A stretch of 64,000 nucleotides of DNA from Acinetobacter sp. TGL-Y2 (GTDB taxonomy: Bacteria; Pseudomonadota; Gammaproteobacteria; Pseudomonadales; Moraxellaceae): the NCBI RefSeq assembly GCF_001612555.1, contig NZ_CP015110.1:248001-312000 (forward strand), given 5' to 3'. Below are positions 1 through 11,082 of this stretch, piece after piece. A program made the position numbers and the translations under genes. Within the stretch, counting starts at the first letter, position 1. Each line of letters begins with the position of its first letter. The notes beneath the pieces were generated by a model. That model was not told where the DNA came from. It was given only the letters and a program-made list of their open reading frames with translations, and ran no database searches.

Positions 1-1336
<1,336 letters not shown>

Positions 1337-1462
1337 GATGGATCAATATTATCATAGCGGATCAAGAATTGTCCGATGAATTGTTCGATTAAATGCTCTA
1401 TAAATTTTTATGTGAATTCATCCACAAATGGATGTGTAAAGACGTGACATTTAGCCTACAGA

Positions 1463-2533
1463 TTAGCGACAAATCGCATCACGAAAGCAGTCACGAGCAG
1501 CAGGCTTTGAAAAGTCAAAGACTTTTAGATGTAGATAATGTTGTAATTGATCCCGAGCATCTGGCTGAGAACTATATTCATTTTGAGTTATGCCTAAAGT
1601 TTTAAGACGCTGTGAACCATCCATCTCAATAAATCTTAAAAATAAACGTGCTTGATCTGCCAGTCGGTTGTTCTTTTGCTCTGCTAAATGCTCAATTTCA
1701 GACAGGGTTGCCGCCTGAATATCAAAGTTAGCCTCAAAATAAATAGAAACAGGTGAGTTTTCTAAGCCGATAAACAACAGGCTTGAATACACATCCAATA
1801 AATATTGCGCGTCATATTTATAATTAGACTTAGGGAATTTCTTTAAATAGTTTTCCCAGAACTGTGCCCTGCGACTCACTTCATCAGGCGTAATCAGAAC
1901 CATATTTTTTTTAAAAGCAGGTTGTTGATTTTGTGCTGCAAGTTCTTGCATAAACTCTTTTTCAGAGTCCGGGAAATACGGCGCGAATACTTTTGCCAAA
2001 TACAGGGCATTACGCTGATAACTGGTTTTGTGGTCATTTGTGTCCACCAAATCAATATAGGCTTGACCCATATGGCGCAGTAAATATTGATCCCGGATAT
2101 GCAGTTGTTCAAATTGACTTTGTTGAATGGTTGGAATTTGTGATTGATCATGTGCGTATAGATCAAACGCCGCTTGCTGCTCAACGCTACGATCAATTTT
2201 TAAAAATTGGACATACATTTGGTCTGCAAGTTGCATCAGTTTTTTTTGTTCTGGAAAAGGCATTAAAGGCAGACAAAGACGAATATCCTGATTGATTTGT
2301 TGTAAAGCAAAAGTGGTGCGTTGGGCTGACATCTGTTGCATTTCTTTTTGCAATCGTTCACAAATTAAATTTAAATCTGGGGTGACATTTTTGATTTCAT
2401 CTTGCTTTTGCTGCTCGACCCGCTTTTCTTCAGGCAGAGGTTGATTACAGGCGCTCAACACACCACACATCATGATGATGAACAGCACGATATAGACTTT
2501 GTAGATTTTGTAAGCTTTTACATCTAGATTCAT
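1463..2533 (-). CDS. Predicted lipoprotein of unknown function
   Basis: 356 residues. The N-terminus has a hydrophobic stretch (about residues 13-28) ending in a lipobox, VLSAC, with the lipidation cysteine at residue 29, so the protein should be exported and anchored in the inner or outer membrane. The mature part is rich in Q, L and charged residues, looks alpha-helical and has no motif I recognise. Two cysteines near the end (DCFRDAICR) could form a disulphide. It is transcribed divergently from the tolC-like gene, with about 280 bp between them. I do not recognise the family and assign no function. Confidence 0.75.
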   Translation of the reverse strand: MNLDVKAYKIYKVYIVLFIIMMCGVLSACNQPLPEEKRVEQQKQDEIKNVTPDLNLICERLQKEMQQMSAQRTTFALQQINQDIRLCLPLMPFPEQKKLMQLADQMYVQFLKIDRSVEQQAAFDLYAHDQSQIPTIQQSQFEQLHIRDQYLLRHMGQAYIDLVDTNDHKTSYQRNALYLAKVFAPYFPDSEKEFMQELAAQNQQPAFKKNMVLITPDEVSRRAQFWENYLKKFPKSNYKYDAQYLLDVYSSLLFIGLENSPVSIYFEANFDIQAATLSEIEHLAEQKNNRLADQARLFLRFIEMDGSQRLKTLGITQNEYSSQPDARDQLQHYLHLKVFDFSKPAARDCFRDAICR

Positions 2534-2813
2534 GGGGCAGTCAAAATGACACGAGCGGTGACGGGCAAGTTGTCAATTTTTACTGATTTGAGGCTAAATA
2601 AATGAAATAATTTGTATTTCATTCGCAATGATTGGTTAATCTGTTGTCTAGATAAGCGACTAAAATGATGAAAGCGCCTGAGTTTCATACTTTGAGCCGT
2701 ATTTTCTAAGGCAAAATAATAAAAAGTATACGAAAAAAGCCAAACTTGGCATTAATATTTGCTCAACCTGTTCGTAAAAACTTCTTTATTCAAGTGCTTA
2801 GGCGATATAAAAA

Positions 2814-4172
2814 ATGATGAAAAAAACCCTATTGGTAACCAGTTTATTCATTCTTAGTCCGCTTAGCTTTGCTTTAAATTTAGTCGATGCTTATGAACGT
2901 GCCAAAAATACAGATCCCAACTGGCAGGCCAATGTCTATCAATACCAAGCTGACCAGTTGAATTTGGGACTTGCGGTGGGCAACTTATTACCCACGGTGA
3001 CCATTTCAGGCAATATTACCCGTAAAAATCAGGATGTGAATCAACCCAGTGGCGGTGGAGCAGGTACTGGGACTGGTGCTGGATTTAATCCTTCAGATTT
3101 GATGGTGGCAACATCAACCTCAAAACAAATCGCGATTACCGCACGTCAGCCCTTATTTAGAATGGATGCTTGGCAAGGGTATAAGCAAGTTAAAACTTCA
3201 GTTCAGCTCAGTGAAGTCACACTGAAACTGCAACAGCAGCAACATATGCTAAAAGTGTCTGAAGCATATTTTAATGTGCTGAGACAACAGGCACTAACGC
3301 TGACCAATGTGCAAGAAGAAAAAGCCTTACTTGAACAACTCAATATGATGAATGCCAAATTGAGAGAAGGATTGGTGGCAAAAAGTGATGTCAGTGAAGC
3401 CAATGCACAGTATCAAAATGCACGAGCCAATCGTATTTCGACGGGCGTACAACTGATTTTGGCACAAGAACAATTGGCACAGCTGATTGGACCTTATCAA
3501 GATAAATTAGCCGTTTTGCCTGCAGATTTTCAATATCAAAAACCTATGCCAAGTTCATTGAATGAATGGACCATCATGGCGCAAAATCAAAATTTGGATA
3601 TTTTACAAGCCCGACTGCAACTGCAATATGCCAATGATCAGCGCCGCGTTGAGCAAGCTGCGATCTATCCGCAAATTGATGCGGTTGCTACGTATGGACA
3701 AAATGAACAGAGCCCCAAAACCATTATTTCGGGGGATGGTCAGTTCGATCAAGTCGGCGTAGAAATGAATTGGAATATTTTCACTGGGGGGCGTACTCAA
3801 AAGAACATTCAAAAAGCCAGCTTAAATGTGAAAAAAACCGATGCACAGCTCGATGCAGCCATTCGTAAAGCCAAGACCGATGTGAAAAAATCCTATCTGC
3901 AAGTGGAAACAGATCAAGCGACTTTACAAGCACGAAAAGCAGCCATGGAGTCTTCAGCTTTGGTCTCGAAAGCCTCAAGAGCCCAGTATGACGAAGGTCT
4001 AAAAAATATGGTCGATGTGTTACTTGCCCAGCGTAATGCATTTTCAACCCAGCAAGATTATGTCAATGCGCAATATGATTCTGTATTGAATGTCCTGAGA
4101 TTAAAGGCCGCGGTGGGGCAGTTGACAGAGCAGGAGTTGCAAGTGATTAATACTTGGCTGGTGTATAAATAG
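2814..4172 (+). CDS. tolC: TolC family outer membrane channel protein
   Basis: 452 residues with a short signal peptide ending near SFALNLVDAY, typical of TolC, where the mature protein starts with the phrase L-x-D-A-Y-x-x-A. Two repeated halves of long amphipathic helices follow. These include the family hallmark LLPTVTISGN near residue 60, and a second-half counterpart, AAIYPQIDAVATYGQNE. The conserved FTGGRTQKNIQKA block is present. TolC trimers form the outer membrane duct for type I secretion and RND/MFS/ABC efflux. No membrane-fusion or pump gene is adjacent, so the partner pump cannot be named here. Two consecutive ATG codons (2814, 2817) are possible starts. The next gene, phoU, is about 95 bp downstream and probably separate in function. 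Confidence 0.88.
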   Translation: MMKKTLLVTSLFILSPLSFALNLVDAYERAKNTDPNWQANVYQYQADQLNLGLAVGNLLPTVTISGNITRKNQDVNQPSGGGAGTGTGAGFNPSDLMVATSTSKQIAITARQPLFRMDAWQGYKQVKTSVQLSEVTLKLQQQQHMLKVSEAYFNVLRQQALTLTNVQEEKALLEQLNMMNAKLREGLVAKSDVSEANAQYQNARANRISTGVQLILAQEQLAQLIGPYQDKLAVLPADFQYQKPMPSSLNEWTIMAQNQNLDILQARLQLQYANDQRRVEQAAIYPQIDAVATYGQNEQSPKTIISGDGQFDQVGVEMNWNIFTGGRTQKNIQKASLNVKKTDAQLDAAIRKAKTDVKKSYLQVETDQATLQARKAAMESSALVSKASRAQYDEGLKNMVDVLLAQRNAFSTQQDYVNAQYDSVLNVLRLKAAVGQLTEQELQVINTWLVYK

Positions 4173-4267
4173 TGCACTGAAAATGCGGTTGTCATCAAAT
4201 GTTCATAATGACTATGCTTTAATATTGCGACAACTATAACCATTCGCCCTACGTGGAGTAACTCGAT

Positions 4268-4996
4268 TTGAGCACCAACAATCCTGCTTTAAGCCATCAC
4301 ATTTCTTCTCAATTTAATGAAGATTTGCAAGATGTTCATACTAAGTTTATGACCATGGGTGGATTGGTTGAACAGCAAGTGGCGAATGCAATTCATGCAC
4401 TTTTGGACACCAACGTGAGCTTGGCCATAGATGTGCAGTTTCAAGACAACACGGTTAACCGTTATGAACGTGAAATTGATGAAGGCCTGACCCTGATTTT
4501 AGTGCGTCGTCATCCTGCTGCGAGTGACTTACGTATGGTCATTGCTATGAGTAAAGCCAATACTGATTTAGAGCGTATTGGTGATGAAGCTGCTAAGATT
4601 GCACGTATTGCGCAAAACCTCTGTGAAGAAGGGGAGTCGCCACGTGGTTATATGGAAACACGTCATATTGGTAACCAAGTACGTGTCATGATTCATGACG
4701 CTTTGGATGCTTTTGCGCGGGTTGATGCAGAGCAAGCGTTAAAAGTTTTATTGTCTGATGCAGACATTGACCGTGAATATCAATCTGCAACACGTACTTT
4801 AATGACCTATATGATTGAAGATCCGCGGCATATTTCTCGAGTTCTAAACGTGATGTGGATTTTACGTTCGCTTGAACGTATTGGAGATCATGCGCGCAAT
4901 ATTTCTGAGCAAGTGATTTATATGGCCAAAGGATATGACGTGCGCCATACCAGCATTGAAGAAATTGAAGAAAAAGTACAAGGCAGCACTCCCTAA
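4268..4996 (+). CDS. phoU: Phosphate signalling/transport accessory protein PhoU
   Basis: 242 residues with two PhoU three-helix repeats. Each carries the metal-binding E/D-x-x-x-D signature: TDLERIGDEAAKIAR near residue 100 and RSLERIGDHARNISEQ near residue 205. PhoU damps PhoR/PhoB phosphate-starvation signalling through the Pst transporter. The start is TTG at 4268, chosen because GGAG lies 9 nt upstream and the sequence begins STNNPALSHHIS as in related proteins. No pst or phoBR genes are alongside, so phoU stands alone here. A strong terminator follows directly. Confidence 0.93.
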   Translation: MSTNNPALSHHISSQFNEDLQDVHTKFMTMGGLVEQQVANAIHALLDTNVSLAIDVQFQDNTVNRYEREIDEGLTLILVRRHPAASDLRMVIAMSKANTDLERIGDEAAKIARIAQNLCEEGESPRGYMETRHIGNQVRVMIHDALDAFARVDAEQALKVLLSDADIDREYQSATRTLMTYMIEDPRHISRVLNVMWILRSLERIGDHARNISEQVIYMAKGYDVRHTSIEEIEEKVQGSTP

Positions 4997-5020
4997 CATT
5001 AATCGTTTTTAGGAACAACA

Positions 5021-5047
5021 AAAGCACCTCATGATAGGTGCTTTTTT
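5021..5047 (+). terminator. Rho-independent terminator after phoU
   Basis: The nine-base stem AAAGCACCT / AGGTGCTTT with loop CATGAT is followed by a short T run, starting about 25 bases after the phoU stop. Confidence 0.9.
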
Positions 5048-5105
5048 ACGAGTTTATTTTCTATGATGCTCACGAATTTTTAAATAAATTTATTAAATTT
5101 TAGAC

Positions 5106-5140
5106 AAAAAAATTCCTAGATTTTGGGGGAAATCTAGGAA
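5106..5140 (-). terminator. Orphan leftward Rho-independent terminator
   Basis: Perfect 11-bp stem TTCCTAGATTT / AAATCTAGGAA (5113-5123 with 5130-5140) around a TGGGGG loop. On the minus strand the stem is followed by seven T residues. No annotated minus-strand gene lies directly upstream, because yggX has its own terminator at 5566-5598. The stretch 5048-5565 otherwise holds no convincing protein gene. It is AT-rich and has GCTGTGTAA twice, near 5260 and 5280. The terminator implies an unannotated leftward transcript. Confidence 0.7.
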
Positions 5141-5565
5141 GGAAAACTGAATAATCAGTAGTATATTATTGAGAGTGCTAAATTAATCATTAACGCAATC
5201 ATTTGTGATGTAGTTAATATATCTTGATTTATTGTAATCTTCACCCGCTAAATTGTGACGCTGTGTAATGTTATTGTTGTGCTGTGTAAGTTAAAAATTG
5301 ATTACTGATTTTAAAGAAATATTTATAAATACAGAGATAATCATAGACTCTCATTTTTTAATATTTTGACTGGGCTAAGAATATTCATAAACACTCAATC
5401 TCCCTGCAAAATTAGCAAATTTATATACTTGTTAAATGAATATTCTTCTAAATTTTTAACTGTGCAACAGTGTGAGAACTGTCATTTTCAGTATTGAGTT
5501 GAAAATGGTGGTAAATTTTTAAGTCAATATATTGTACTTTTTATGTTCTTGAAGTTTATAGTGCG

Positions 5566-5598
5566 AAAAAAAAGAGTCTTATCCAGACTCTTTTTTTT
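5566..5598 (-). terminator. Terminator of the argH-yggX operon
   Basis: Stem of eight A plus GAGTC, paired with GACTC plus eight T, loop TTATCCA. It is symmetrical, so it can act in both directions, and it lies about 17 bases past the yggX stop codon. Confidence 0.9.
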
Positions 5599-5614
5599 AA
5601 ACGATATGCTTGAA

Positions 5615-5887
5615 TTAAGCTTCTGGCTTCCAGCCTTCCGCCATTTCAACACTTTCATCATTGCTGAAGAATTTTTCACGCTGTTCTTCAAGAAATTTCT
5701 TTGCATCCGGTTCAAACACGTTTAAACGCTTTTCATTGATTAGGGTCGTTTGGTGTTTGAGCCATTCTTGCCAAGCTTGTTTAGACACGTTGTCAAAGAA
5801 TTCCTGACCTTTTGGCCCTGGAAAAGGTGCAAAGTCTAAACCTTCCATGTCAGCCTGATATTTACGGCAAAATACTTGTCGAGACAT
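5615..5887 (-). CDS. yggX: Probable Fe(2+)-trafficking / oxidative damage protection protein YggX
   Basis: 90 residues, the normal family length. It begins [10 protein letters not shown] and continues to [15 protein letters not shown], the YggX signature with its single conserved cysteine at residue 7. The middle part, [18 protein letters not shown], is also typical. YggX protects Fe-S enzymes from oxidative damage and may move iron in the cytoplasm. It starts 11 bases after argH stops, so the two form an operon, and the pair ends in a strong terminator. Confidence 0.95.
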   Translation of the reverse strand: MSRQVFCRKYQADMEGLDFAPFPGPKGQEFFDNVSKQAWQEWLKHQTTLINEKRLNVFEPDAKKFLEEQREKFFSNDESVEMAEGWKPEA

Positions 5888-5898
5888 CTGTTTTATCC

Positions 5899-7329
5899 TT
5901 AAGCGTAAAGTTTTTCAAGGCGAGTATAAGCACATGTAATGGCCGCTTCGACTTGAGCAGGTGCAGTACCACCAATATGGTTACGAGCATTGACAGAGGC
6001 TTCTAAGGTCAACGCTTTTTCAAACACGTCAGCTTGAATCAAGTCAGAGAACTGTTGAAGCTGCTCTAAAGTCAGTTCAGACAAATCTTTACTTTCTTGA
6101 ACGCCAAGCGCCACAGCTTTACCTACGATTTCATGCGCATCACGAAAAGCCACACCATTTTTTACCAAGTAATCTGCAAGGTCAGTTGCAGTAGAAAAAC
6201 CACGAAGTGCAGCTTCGCGCATGATTTCAATATTGGGTACGAGTGCAGGAATCATGTCTGCAAATGCCATGAGTGAGCCACGAACTGTATCAATGGCATC
6301 AAACAAAGGTTCTTTGTCTTCTTGGTTATCTTTGTTGTATGCCAGTGGTTGACCTTTCATCAGTGTTAAAAGACTCATTAAGTCACCGTATACACGACCT
6401 GTTTTACCACGGATGAGCTCTGGTACATCTGGATTTTTCTTTTGTGGCATGATTGAAGAACCGGTACAGAACCGGTCAGGAATGTTGACAAATTTGAACT
6501 GTGCAGACGTCCACAAAATCATTTCTTCAGACATGCGCGATAAGTGCATCATAATGAGTGAAGCCGCTGCATTGAATTCAATCGCAAAGTCACGATCAGA
6601 TACTGCATCGAGTGAGTTTTCACATACCGCTTCGAAACCTAAAAGCTCGGCTGTATATTCACGCTCAATCGGATAAGTTGTACCTGCAAGTGCTGCAGAA
6701 CCAAGAGGCAAGCGGTTGACACGCTTACGACAGTCAATTAAGCGTTCTGAATCACGTACCAGCATTTCAAACCATGCCATTAAATGGTGACCAAAAGTCA
6801 CTGGTTGCGCAGTTTGTAAGTGAGTAAAGCCGGGCATGATGGTTTGAGTATTTTTTGCCGCTAAGCTCAAAATCCCTTTTTGAAGCTTTTCTAGTAACTT
6901 CAAGATGGCATCAATTTCATCACGGACATATAAGCGGATGTCGGTTGCCACTTGGTCGTTACGGCTACGACCTGTGTGGAGTTTTTTACCAGTAATGCCA
7001 ATGCGCTGAGTCAAACGAGACTCAATATTCATGTGCACATCTTCTAAATCAATGCGCCACTCAAAATTGCCTGATTCGATATCGGCTTGAATGGCCGTTA
7101 AACCCTCAATAATGTCATCACGTTCTTGAGTCGTGAGTACGCCGACTTTTGCGAGCATGGTTGCATGTGCAATTGAACCTGCAATATCTTGTTTATAAAA
7201 GCGTTGGTCAAATTGAACAGATGCTGTAAATTCAGCAACAAAAGCATCAGTCGCTTCAGAAAAACGACCGCCCCACATACCTGAGGTTTGCGTTGGTGAC
7301 GGATTTGAGGAATTAGAAGATGTGGTCAT
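5899..7329 (-). CDS. argH: Argininosuccinate lyase
   Basis: 476 residues. ArgH cleaves argininosuccinate to arginine and fumarate, the last step of arginine synthesis. The superfamily signature [15 protein letters not shown] is present near residue 290. Other typical parts are [11 protein letters not shown] at the start, [13 protein letters not shown] and [10 protein letters not shown] with its catalytic histidine. The N-terminal leader ([16 protein letters not shown]) is longer than in E. coli. The start region overlaps by about 10 bp with the start of the divergent histidine kinase gene, so the two promoters must lie inside or across each other's 5' ends. Confidence 0.96.
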   Translation of the reverse strand: MTTSSNSSNPSPTQTSGMWGGRFSEATDAFVAEFTASVQFDQRFYKQDIAGSIAHATMLAKVGVLTTQERDDIIEGLTAIQADIESGNFEWRIDLEDVHMNIESRLTQRIGITGKKLHTGRSRNDQVATDIRLYVRDEIDAILKLLEKLQKGILSLAAKNTQTIMPGFTHLQTAQPVTFGHHLMAWFEMLVRDSERLIDCRKRVNRLPLGSAALAGTTYPIEREYTAELLGFEAVCENSLDAVSDRDFAIEFNAAASLIMMHLSRMSEEMILWTSAQFKFVNIPDRFCTGSSIMPQKKNPDVPELIRGKTGRVYGDLMSLLTLMKGQPLAYNKDNQEDKEPLFDAIDTVRGSLMAFADMIPALVPNIEIMREAALRGFSTATDLADYLVKNGVAFRDAHEIVGKAVALGVQESKDLSELTLEQLQQFSDLIQADVFEKALTLEASVNARNHIGGTAPAQVEAAITCAYTRLEKLYA

Positions 7330-8474
7330 GTCGGCTCAATAAAATTAAAAGCAGTAATTTTGACAAGAGTATAGCAAATTCAACTTCACTTGCCGAAGGC
7401 TTGAGCAATCAAACTGCGCGAAAAAATGAAAAGACGGTTCTACACTCAGACTTTTTTATCCGTATTGGGCAATGGCAATACTTCTTTGAGCTTTTTCTTG
7501 CCAGTATTGTATTGGCGCTATTATTGGCATTGGCGGAAGCACAGTCGTGGTCTCAGCTGGATCCGACGCATGTGATCAAATATGTGTTGTACATTAACTG
7601 GATTGTTTTGGTCTTCATTGCTTTACTGGATCAAATGAAGTCGGTTTGGCAAAAAATGAATGCAGTGACATCGACCATTGCTGGATTTCTACTGCTGCAA
7701 ATTATTGTCGTCATCACCACCTCTAGTTTGAATGTCCTATTCTATTGGGGGGGTAATTTTTCCTTACAAAATTTATCGTGGGCTGTGGTTTTCGATCAGG
7801 TTGTTTTACATTTGGGATATGGCGTACTTCTGGGGGCATTTTGCTTGCGCTACATCTATGTGCGCGGTGAGTGGTTAAAGCAGCAAAAAAGCGAATTAAA
7901 TGCCAGAATTCAAGCCATGCAAGCGCGGATTCATCCGCATTTTTTGTTCAATAGTTTAAATAGTGTGGTCAGTTTAATTGGCAGTGATCCAGATCGTGCC
8001 GAACAAATGTTGATCGACCTGTCACGCTTATTCCGTGCCAGTTTCCAAGAGTTGAAGTTGGTCACATTGAAGGAAGAAATTCAGCTCTGTCAGCATTATT
8101 TAGCGATTGAAAAAGTACGCTTGGGTTCAAGGTTACAGGTGGATTGGAGTATTCAACAGCCTGAGCAGCTCAATCAGGTGACGATTCCACTATTAACCTT
8201 ACAGCCCCTACTTGAAAACTGTATTTTTCATGGAGTAGAAAAAAAGCGTACAGACACTAAGATCGTGATACTGGTTGAAATATTGCAAAATCAAGTCACT
8301 ATAGTCATTACTAACCCCTTCATAGTCGATAAAATGGAGTCTAGGGAAAGTCATGGTATTGCTGTAGAAAACGTTAAGCAAAGATTGAAAGCGCATTTTG
8401 GTTATTCGGTGCAATTTAGGAATCATGCAGGAAATGGAATTTTTACGACGGTTCTCCAATACCAATATAAATAA
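7320..8474 (+). CDS. algZ: Sensor histidine kinase, LytS/AlgZ (FimS) type
   Basis: 384 residues. The N-terminal half has about four hydrophobic segments (residues about 55-185), a membrane sensor without a recognisable ligand domain. The C-terminal half is a His_kinase (PF06580) module: phospho-acceptor region [14 protein letters not shown] near residue 200, then [14 protein letters not shown] as the N-box. It is followed 56 bp on by an AlgR-type LytTR regulator, the same order as argH-algZ-algR-hemC in Pseudomonas. There AlgZ/AlgR controls pili and virulence; the Acinetobacter role is inferred. The ATG at 7320 overlaps the argH start. A downstream start is possible because the first 40 residues look unstructured. 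Confidence 0.85.
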   Translation: MWSCRLNKIKSSNFDKSIANSTSLAEGLSNQTARKNEKTVLHSDFFIRIGQWQYFFELFLASIVLALLLALAEAQSWSQLDPTHVIKYVLYINWIVLVFIALLDQMKSVWQKMNAVTSTIAGFLLLQIIVVITTSSLNVLFYWGGNFSLQNLSWAVVFDQVVLHLGYGVLLGAFCLRYIYVRGEWLKQQKSELNARIQAMQARIHPHFLFNSLNSVVSLIGSDPDRAEQMLIDLSRLFRASFQELKLVTLKEEIQLCQHYLAIEKVRLGSRLQVDWSIQQPEQLNQVTIPLLTLQPLLENCIFHGVEKKRTDTKIVILVEILQNQVTIVITNPFIVDKMESRESHGIAVENVKQRLKAHFGYSVQFRNHAGNGIFTTVLQYQYK

Positions 8475-8530
8475 AAACAGTCGGGTTAACATATTAAAAT
8501 AATCAGGGTTAGCGTAGGCAAGGAGAAAAG

Positions 8531-9268
8531 ATGGATATCTTAATCTGTGATGATGAGCCGCTTGCGGTCGAGAGATTATCTCGATTGGTAACTCAGTTGG
8601 GGCATCACGTGGTCGCAACAGCAGATCATGGACAGCAGGCTATAGATTACGTACAGCAGTACGAACCTGATGTGGTTTTACTCGATATCAAAATGCCAGA
8701 AATGGATGGTCTGACCTGTGCACAGCATTTGACTGCTCTCAACCCGATGCCTGCAGTGGTGTTTTGTACTGCTTATGACGAACATGCATTGACTGCCATT
8801 AAGTCTCAAGCCAAAGGTTATTTGCTCAAACCTGTGGCCAAAGAAGAATTAGAACATGTATTGGAGAGTTTAACGCGACTCACCCAAGCCCAAATATCCA
8901 ACATAGAACAACAAGAAAATATGCAAGAAAAAGCCCAAAGACAGCATATTGCTGCAAAAACGTATCGGGGGTTGGAGCTGATTCCAACCGAAAATATTTA
9001 CTATTTCTTAGCAGACCAAAAATATGTCACTGTCAGACACAAAAATGGCAGTGTATTAATAGATGAGACCCTCAAAGACTTGGAATCAGAATTTGCCAAT
9101 AAATTTATTCGTATTCACCGTAATGCACTTATCGCTTTAGATTATTTAGATGGGTTGGAATTGGTTGCATCAGGTCAATATCAGGTGCGCTGCAAAGAAT
9201 TAGAAGAAAGACTGGCAGTCAGCCGTCGTCATTTGCCCATGCTACGTGAGCGCATGCAAAATTTTTAA
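8531..9268 (+). CDS. algR: Response regulator, LytTR family, AlgR-like
   Basis: 245 residues. The receiver domain (residues 1-120) has the acidic pair in CDDEPLAVERL and the phospho-acceptor aspartate in VVLLDIKMPEMDGL near residue 54, followed by T in FCTAYDEHA and K in YLLKPV. A LytTR DNA-binding domain fills residues about 140-243, with FIRIHRNALIALDYLDGLE as its core. GGAG lies just before the ATG. It pairs with the upstream histidine kinase. A 12-base direct repeat follows the gene at 9283-9308. Confidence 0.9.
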   Translation: MDILICDDEPLAVERLSRLVTQLGHHVVATADHGQQAIDYVQQYEPDVVLLDIKMPEMDGLTCAQHLTALNPMPAVVFCTAYDEHALTAIKSQAKGYLLKPVAKEELEHVLESLTRLTQAQISNIEQQENMQEKAQRQHIAAKTYRGLELIPTENIYYFLADQKYVTVRHKNGSVLIDETLKDLESEFANKFIRIHRNALIALDYLDGLELVASGQYQVRCKELEERLAVSRRHLPMLRERMQNF

Positions 9269-9355
9269 AGCTTCATTTTAAAGACATGAATAAAAGGACA
9301 TGAATAAATAATTTGCTTGCATTTTTAAGCTGGCAGGTTAAGTTTAGGGTGTTTA

Positions 9356-10300
9356 ATGTTTGGCAGCGCTGAAATGATCAAAAGCTTAAAAATTGCAACC
9401 CGTCAAAGTCCTCTGGCACTTTGGCAAGCGGAACATATTCGCGCTCGTCTGGAAAGCTTACATCCAGATCTAACCGTGGAGTTGGTCACTTTCGTCACGC
9501 AAGGCGATAAAATTTTAGATACGCCTTTGGCTAAAATTGGGGGCAAAGGCTTATTTGTCAAAGAGCTTGAAGCAGCTTTACTCGATGGTCGTGCAGATCT
9601 TGCTGTACATTCGATGAAAGATGTTCCGATGCAACTTCCTGAAGGCCTTGATCTTGCCGTGATTTGTGAGCGAGAAGATCCTTTTGATGCTTTCGTTTCA
9701 AACCACTATCAAAAGTTTGAGGACTTGCCTCAAGGTGCAAAACTTGGTACTTCAAGCTTGCGTCGTAAAAGTCAGATATTAAAGCAGCGTCCAGATTTAG
9801 AGGTGATTGACCTTCGTGGAAACGTGGGTACGCGCTTATCAAAACTTGATGCGGGTCAATATGATGCCATTATTTTGGCCAGTGCAGGTTTAAAACGTCT
9901 AGGTCTAACCGAACGTATTCGTCATACCCTCAGTGCTGAAGTTAGTTTACCCGCGGTTGGGCAAGGTGCTTTGGGCTTGGAGTGTCGAAGTGAAGATCAG
10001 GCAGTACTGGATTTGATTTTGCCACTGATGCATCAGGAGTCGAATGCGTGTGTACGCGCTGAACGTGCTTTTAATGCATATTTAGAAGGTGGGTGCCAAG
10101 TGCCCATTGCAGGCTATGCAACTTTAGCTGCTGATCAACTTCAGCTTGAAGGTCGTGTCGGCAGCGTCGATGGCACAACATTACTGTGTGCGACAGTTCA
10201 AGGTACATCAGATCAAGCCGAAGAATTGGGTGTGAAACTTGCAAAAGCGTTGCTGGATCAAGGCGCAGGCGAGTTATTGAAAGCGCTTTATCATCCCTAA
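9356..10300 (+). CDS. hemC: Hydroxymethylbilane synthase (porphobilinogen deaminase)
   Basis: 314 residues. HemC joins four porphobilinogens into hydroxymethylbilane. Visible hallmarks are [17 protein letters not shown] at the start, [31 protein letters not shown], and the dipyrromethane-cofactor cysteine in [15 protein letters not shown] 9356 has AGGG 7-8 nt upstream. The ATG at 9374 ([12 protein letters not shown]) is nearer the usual family start but lacks a binding site. The stop overlaps the hemD start (TAATG), so the two are translationally coupled. Confidence 0.95.
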   Translation: MFGSAEMIKSLKIATRQSPLALWQAEHIRARLESLHPDLTVELVTFVTQGDKILDTPLAKIGGKGLFVKELEAALLDGRADLAVHSMKDVPMQLPEGLDLAVICEREDPFDAFVSNHYQKFEDLPQGAKLGTSSLRRKSQILKQRPDLEVIDLRGNVGTRLSKLDAGQYDAIILASAGLKRLGLTERIRHTLSAEVSLPAVGQGALGLECRSEDQAVLDLILPLMHQESNACVRAERAFNAYLEGGCQVPIAGYATLAADQLQLEGRVGSVDGTTLLCATVQGTSDQAEELGVKLAKALLDQGAGELLKALYHP

Positions 10301-11082
10301 TGTTATTTATTAATACCCGCCCAGTAGAACGTGCCCAAGCATTGACAGAGTGCTTGGCGCAAGCAGATTTTAAGGTCATTGATGTGCCATTACTGGCACT
10401 CAAAGCCAAGCCTTTTGACTCAGCTTTGATGCAGTTATATTCATCTTTGGTGCAGACACAAGTGATTGTGGCGGTCAGTCCGACTGCGGTTGATATTGGT
10501 ATGCAATATCTTGAGCAAGCGGGAATTCCACTGAGTGTTTTAACGCATGTGCGATGGATTACAGTGGGCAAGTCCACAGCCGCTGCCTTAGCTGCTTTTG
10601 GTATTGAAAGCTTAGTTCCCGACGTTGAAACATCAGAAGGAATGCTCAGTTTGCCGATTTTCAACAACATGCACAATTTGCACGCTATTGCATTTTGGCG
10701 CGGTGAGGGCGGTCGACAGTTTATGATGAAGCAATGTGCTGAGCGTGACATCGAGGTACTGAACTTTGTTTTATATGAACGGTACTGCCCAGAAGAGACT
10801 TCTCAAAAAATTGAGCAAATGGTCGCTGAAATTTTAACTGAACCGGCACCATACTGGGTGTGTATGAGTAGTGAAGCCAGCTGGAAAAACTGGTTGAAAC
10901 TGTGTGAGAATCATCTATATATGCTCAATCATTGTCATTATTTGGTGTTGGGTGAGCGTTTGAACCAGTTATTGAACCACGATAAGAATAACTTAAAGGC
11001 TCAGTTTACGGTGAATCAGTTAAATGACTTAAATCCTACAACCGTATTAAATCGTATCCACGCTTTACAAAGGACATTATGA
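10300..11082 (+). CDS. hemD: Uroporphyrinogen-III synthase
   Basis: About 260 residues. It begins [19 protein letters not shown] and contains AVSPTAVDIGM, TVGKSTAAAL and WRGEGGRQFM. These are the weakly conserved blocks of HemD, which closes hydroxymethylbilane to uroporphyrinogen III. The ATG at 10300 shares its A with the hemC stop codon, so I take this start rather than the longer open frame reaching back into hemC. The stop overlaps the next gene by 4 bp (ATGA). Confidence 0.92.
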   Translation: MLFINTRPVERAQALTECLAQADFKVIDVPLLALKAKPFDSALMQLYSSLVQTQVIVAVSPTAVDIGMQYLEQAGIPLSVLTHVRWITVGKSTAAALAAFGIESLVPDVETSEGMLSLPIFNNMHNLHAIAFWRGEGGRQFMMKQCAERDIEVLNFVLYERYCPEETSQKIEQMVAEILTEPAPYWVCMSSEASWKNWLKLCENHLYMLNHCHYLVLGERLNQLLNHDKNNLKAQFTVNQLNDLNPTTVLNRIHALQRTL

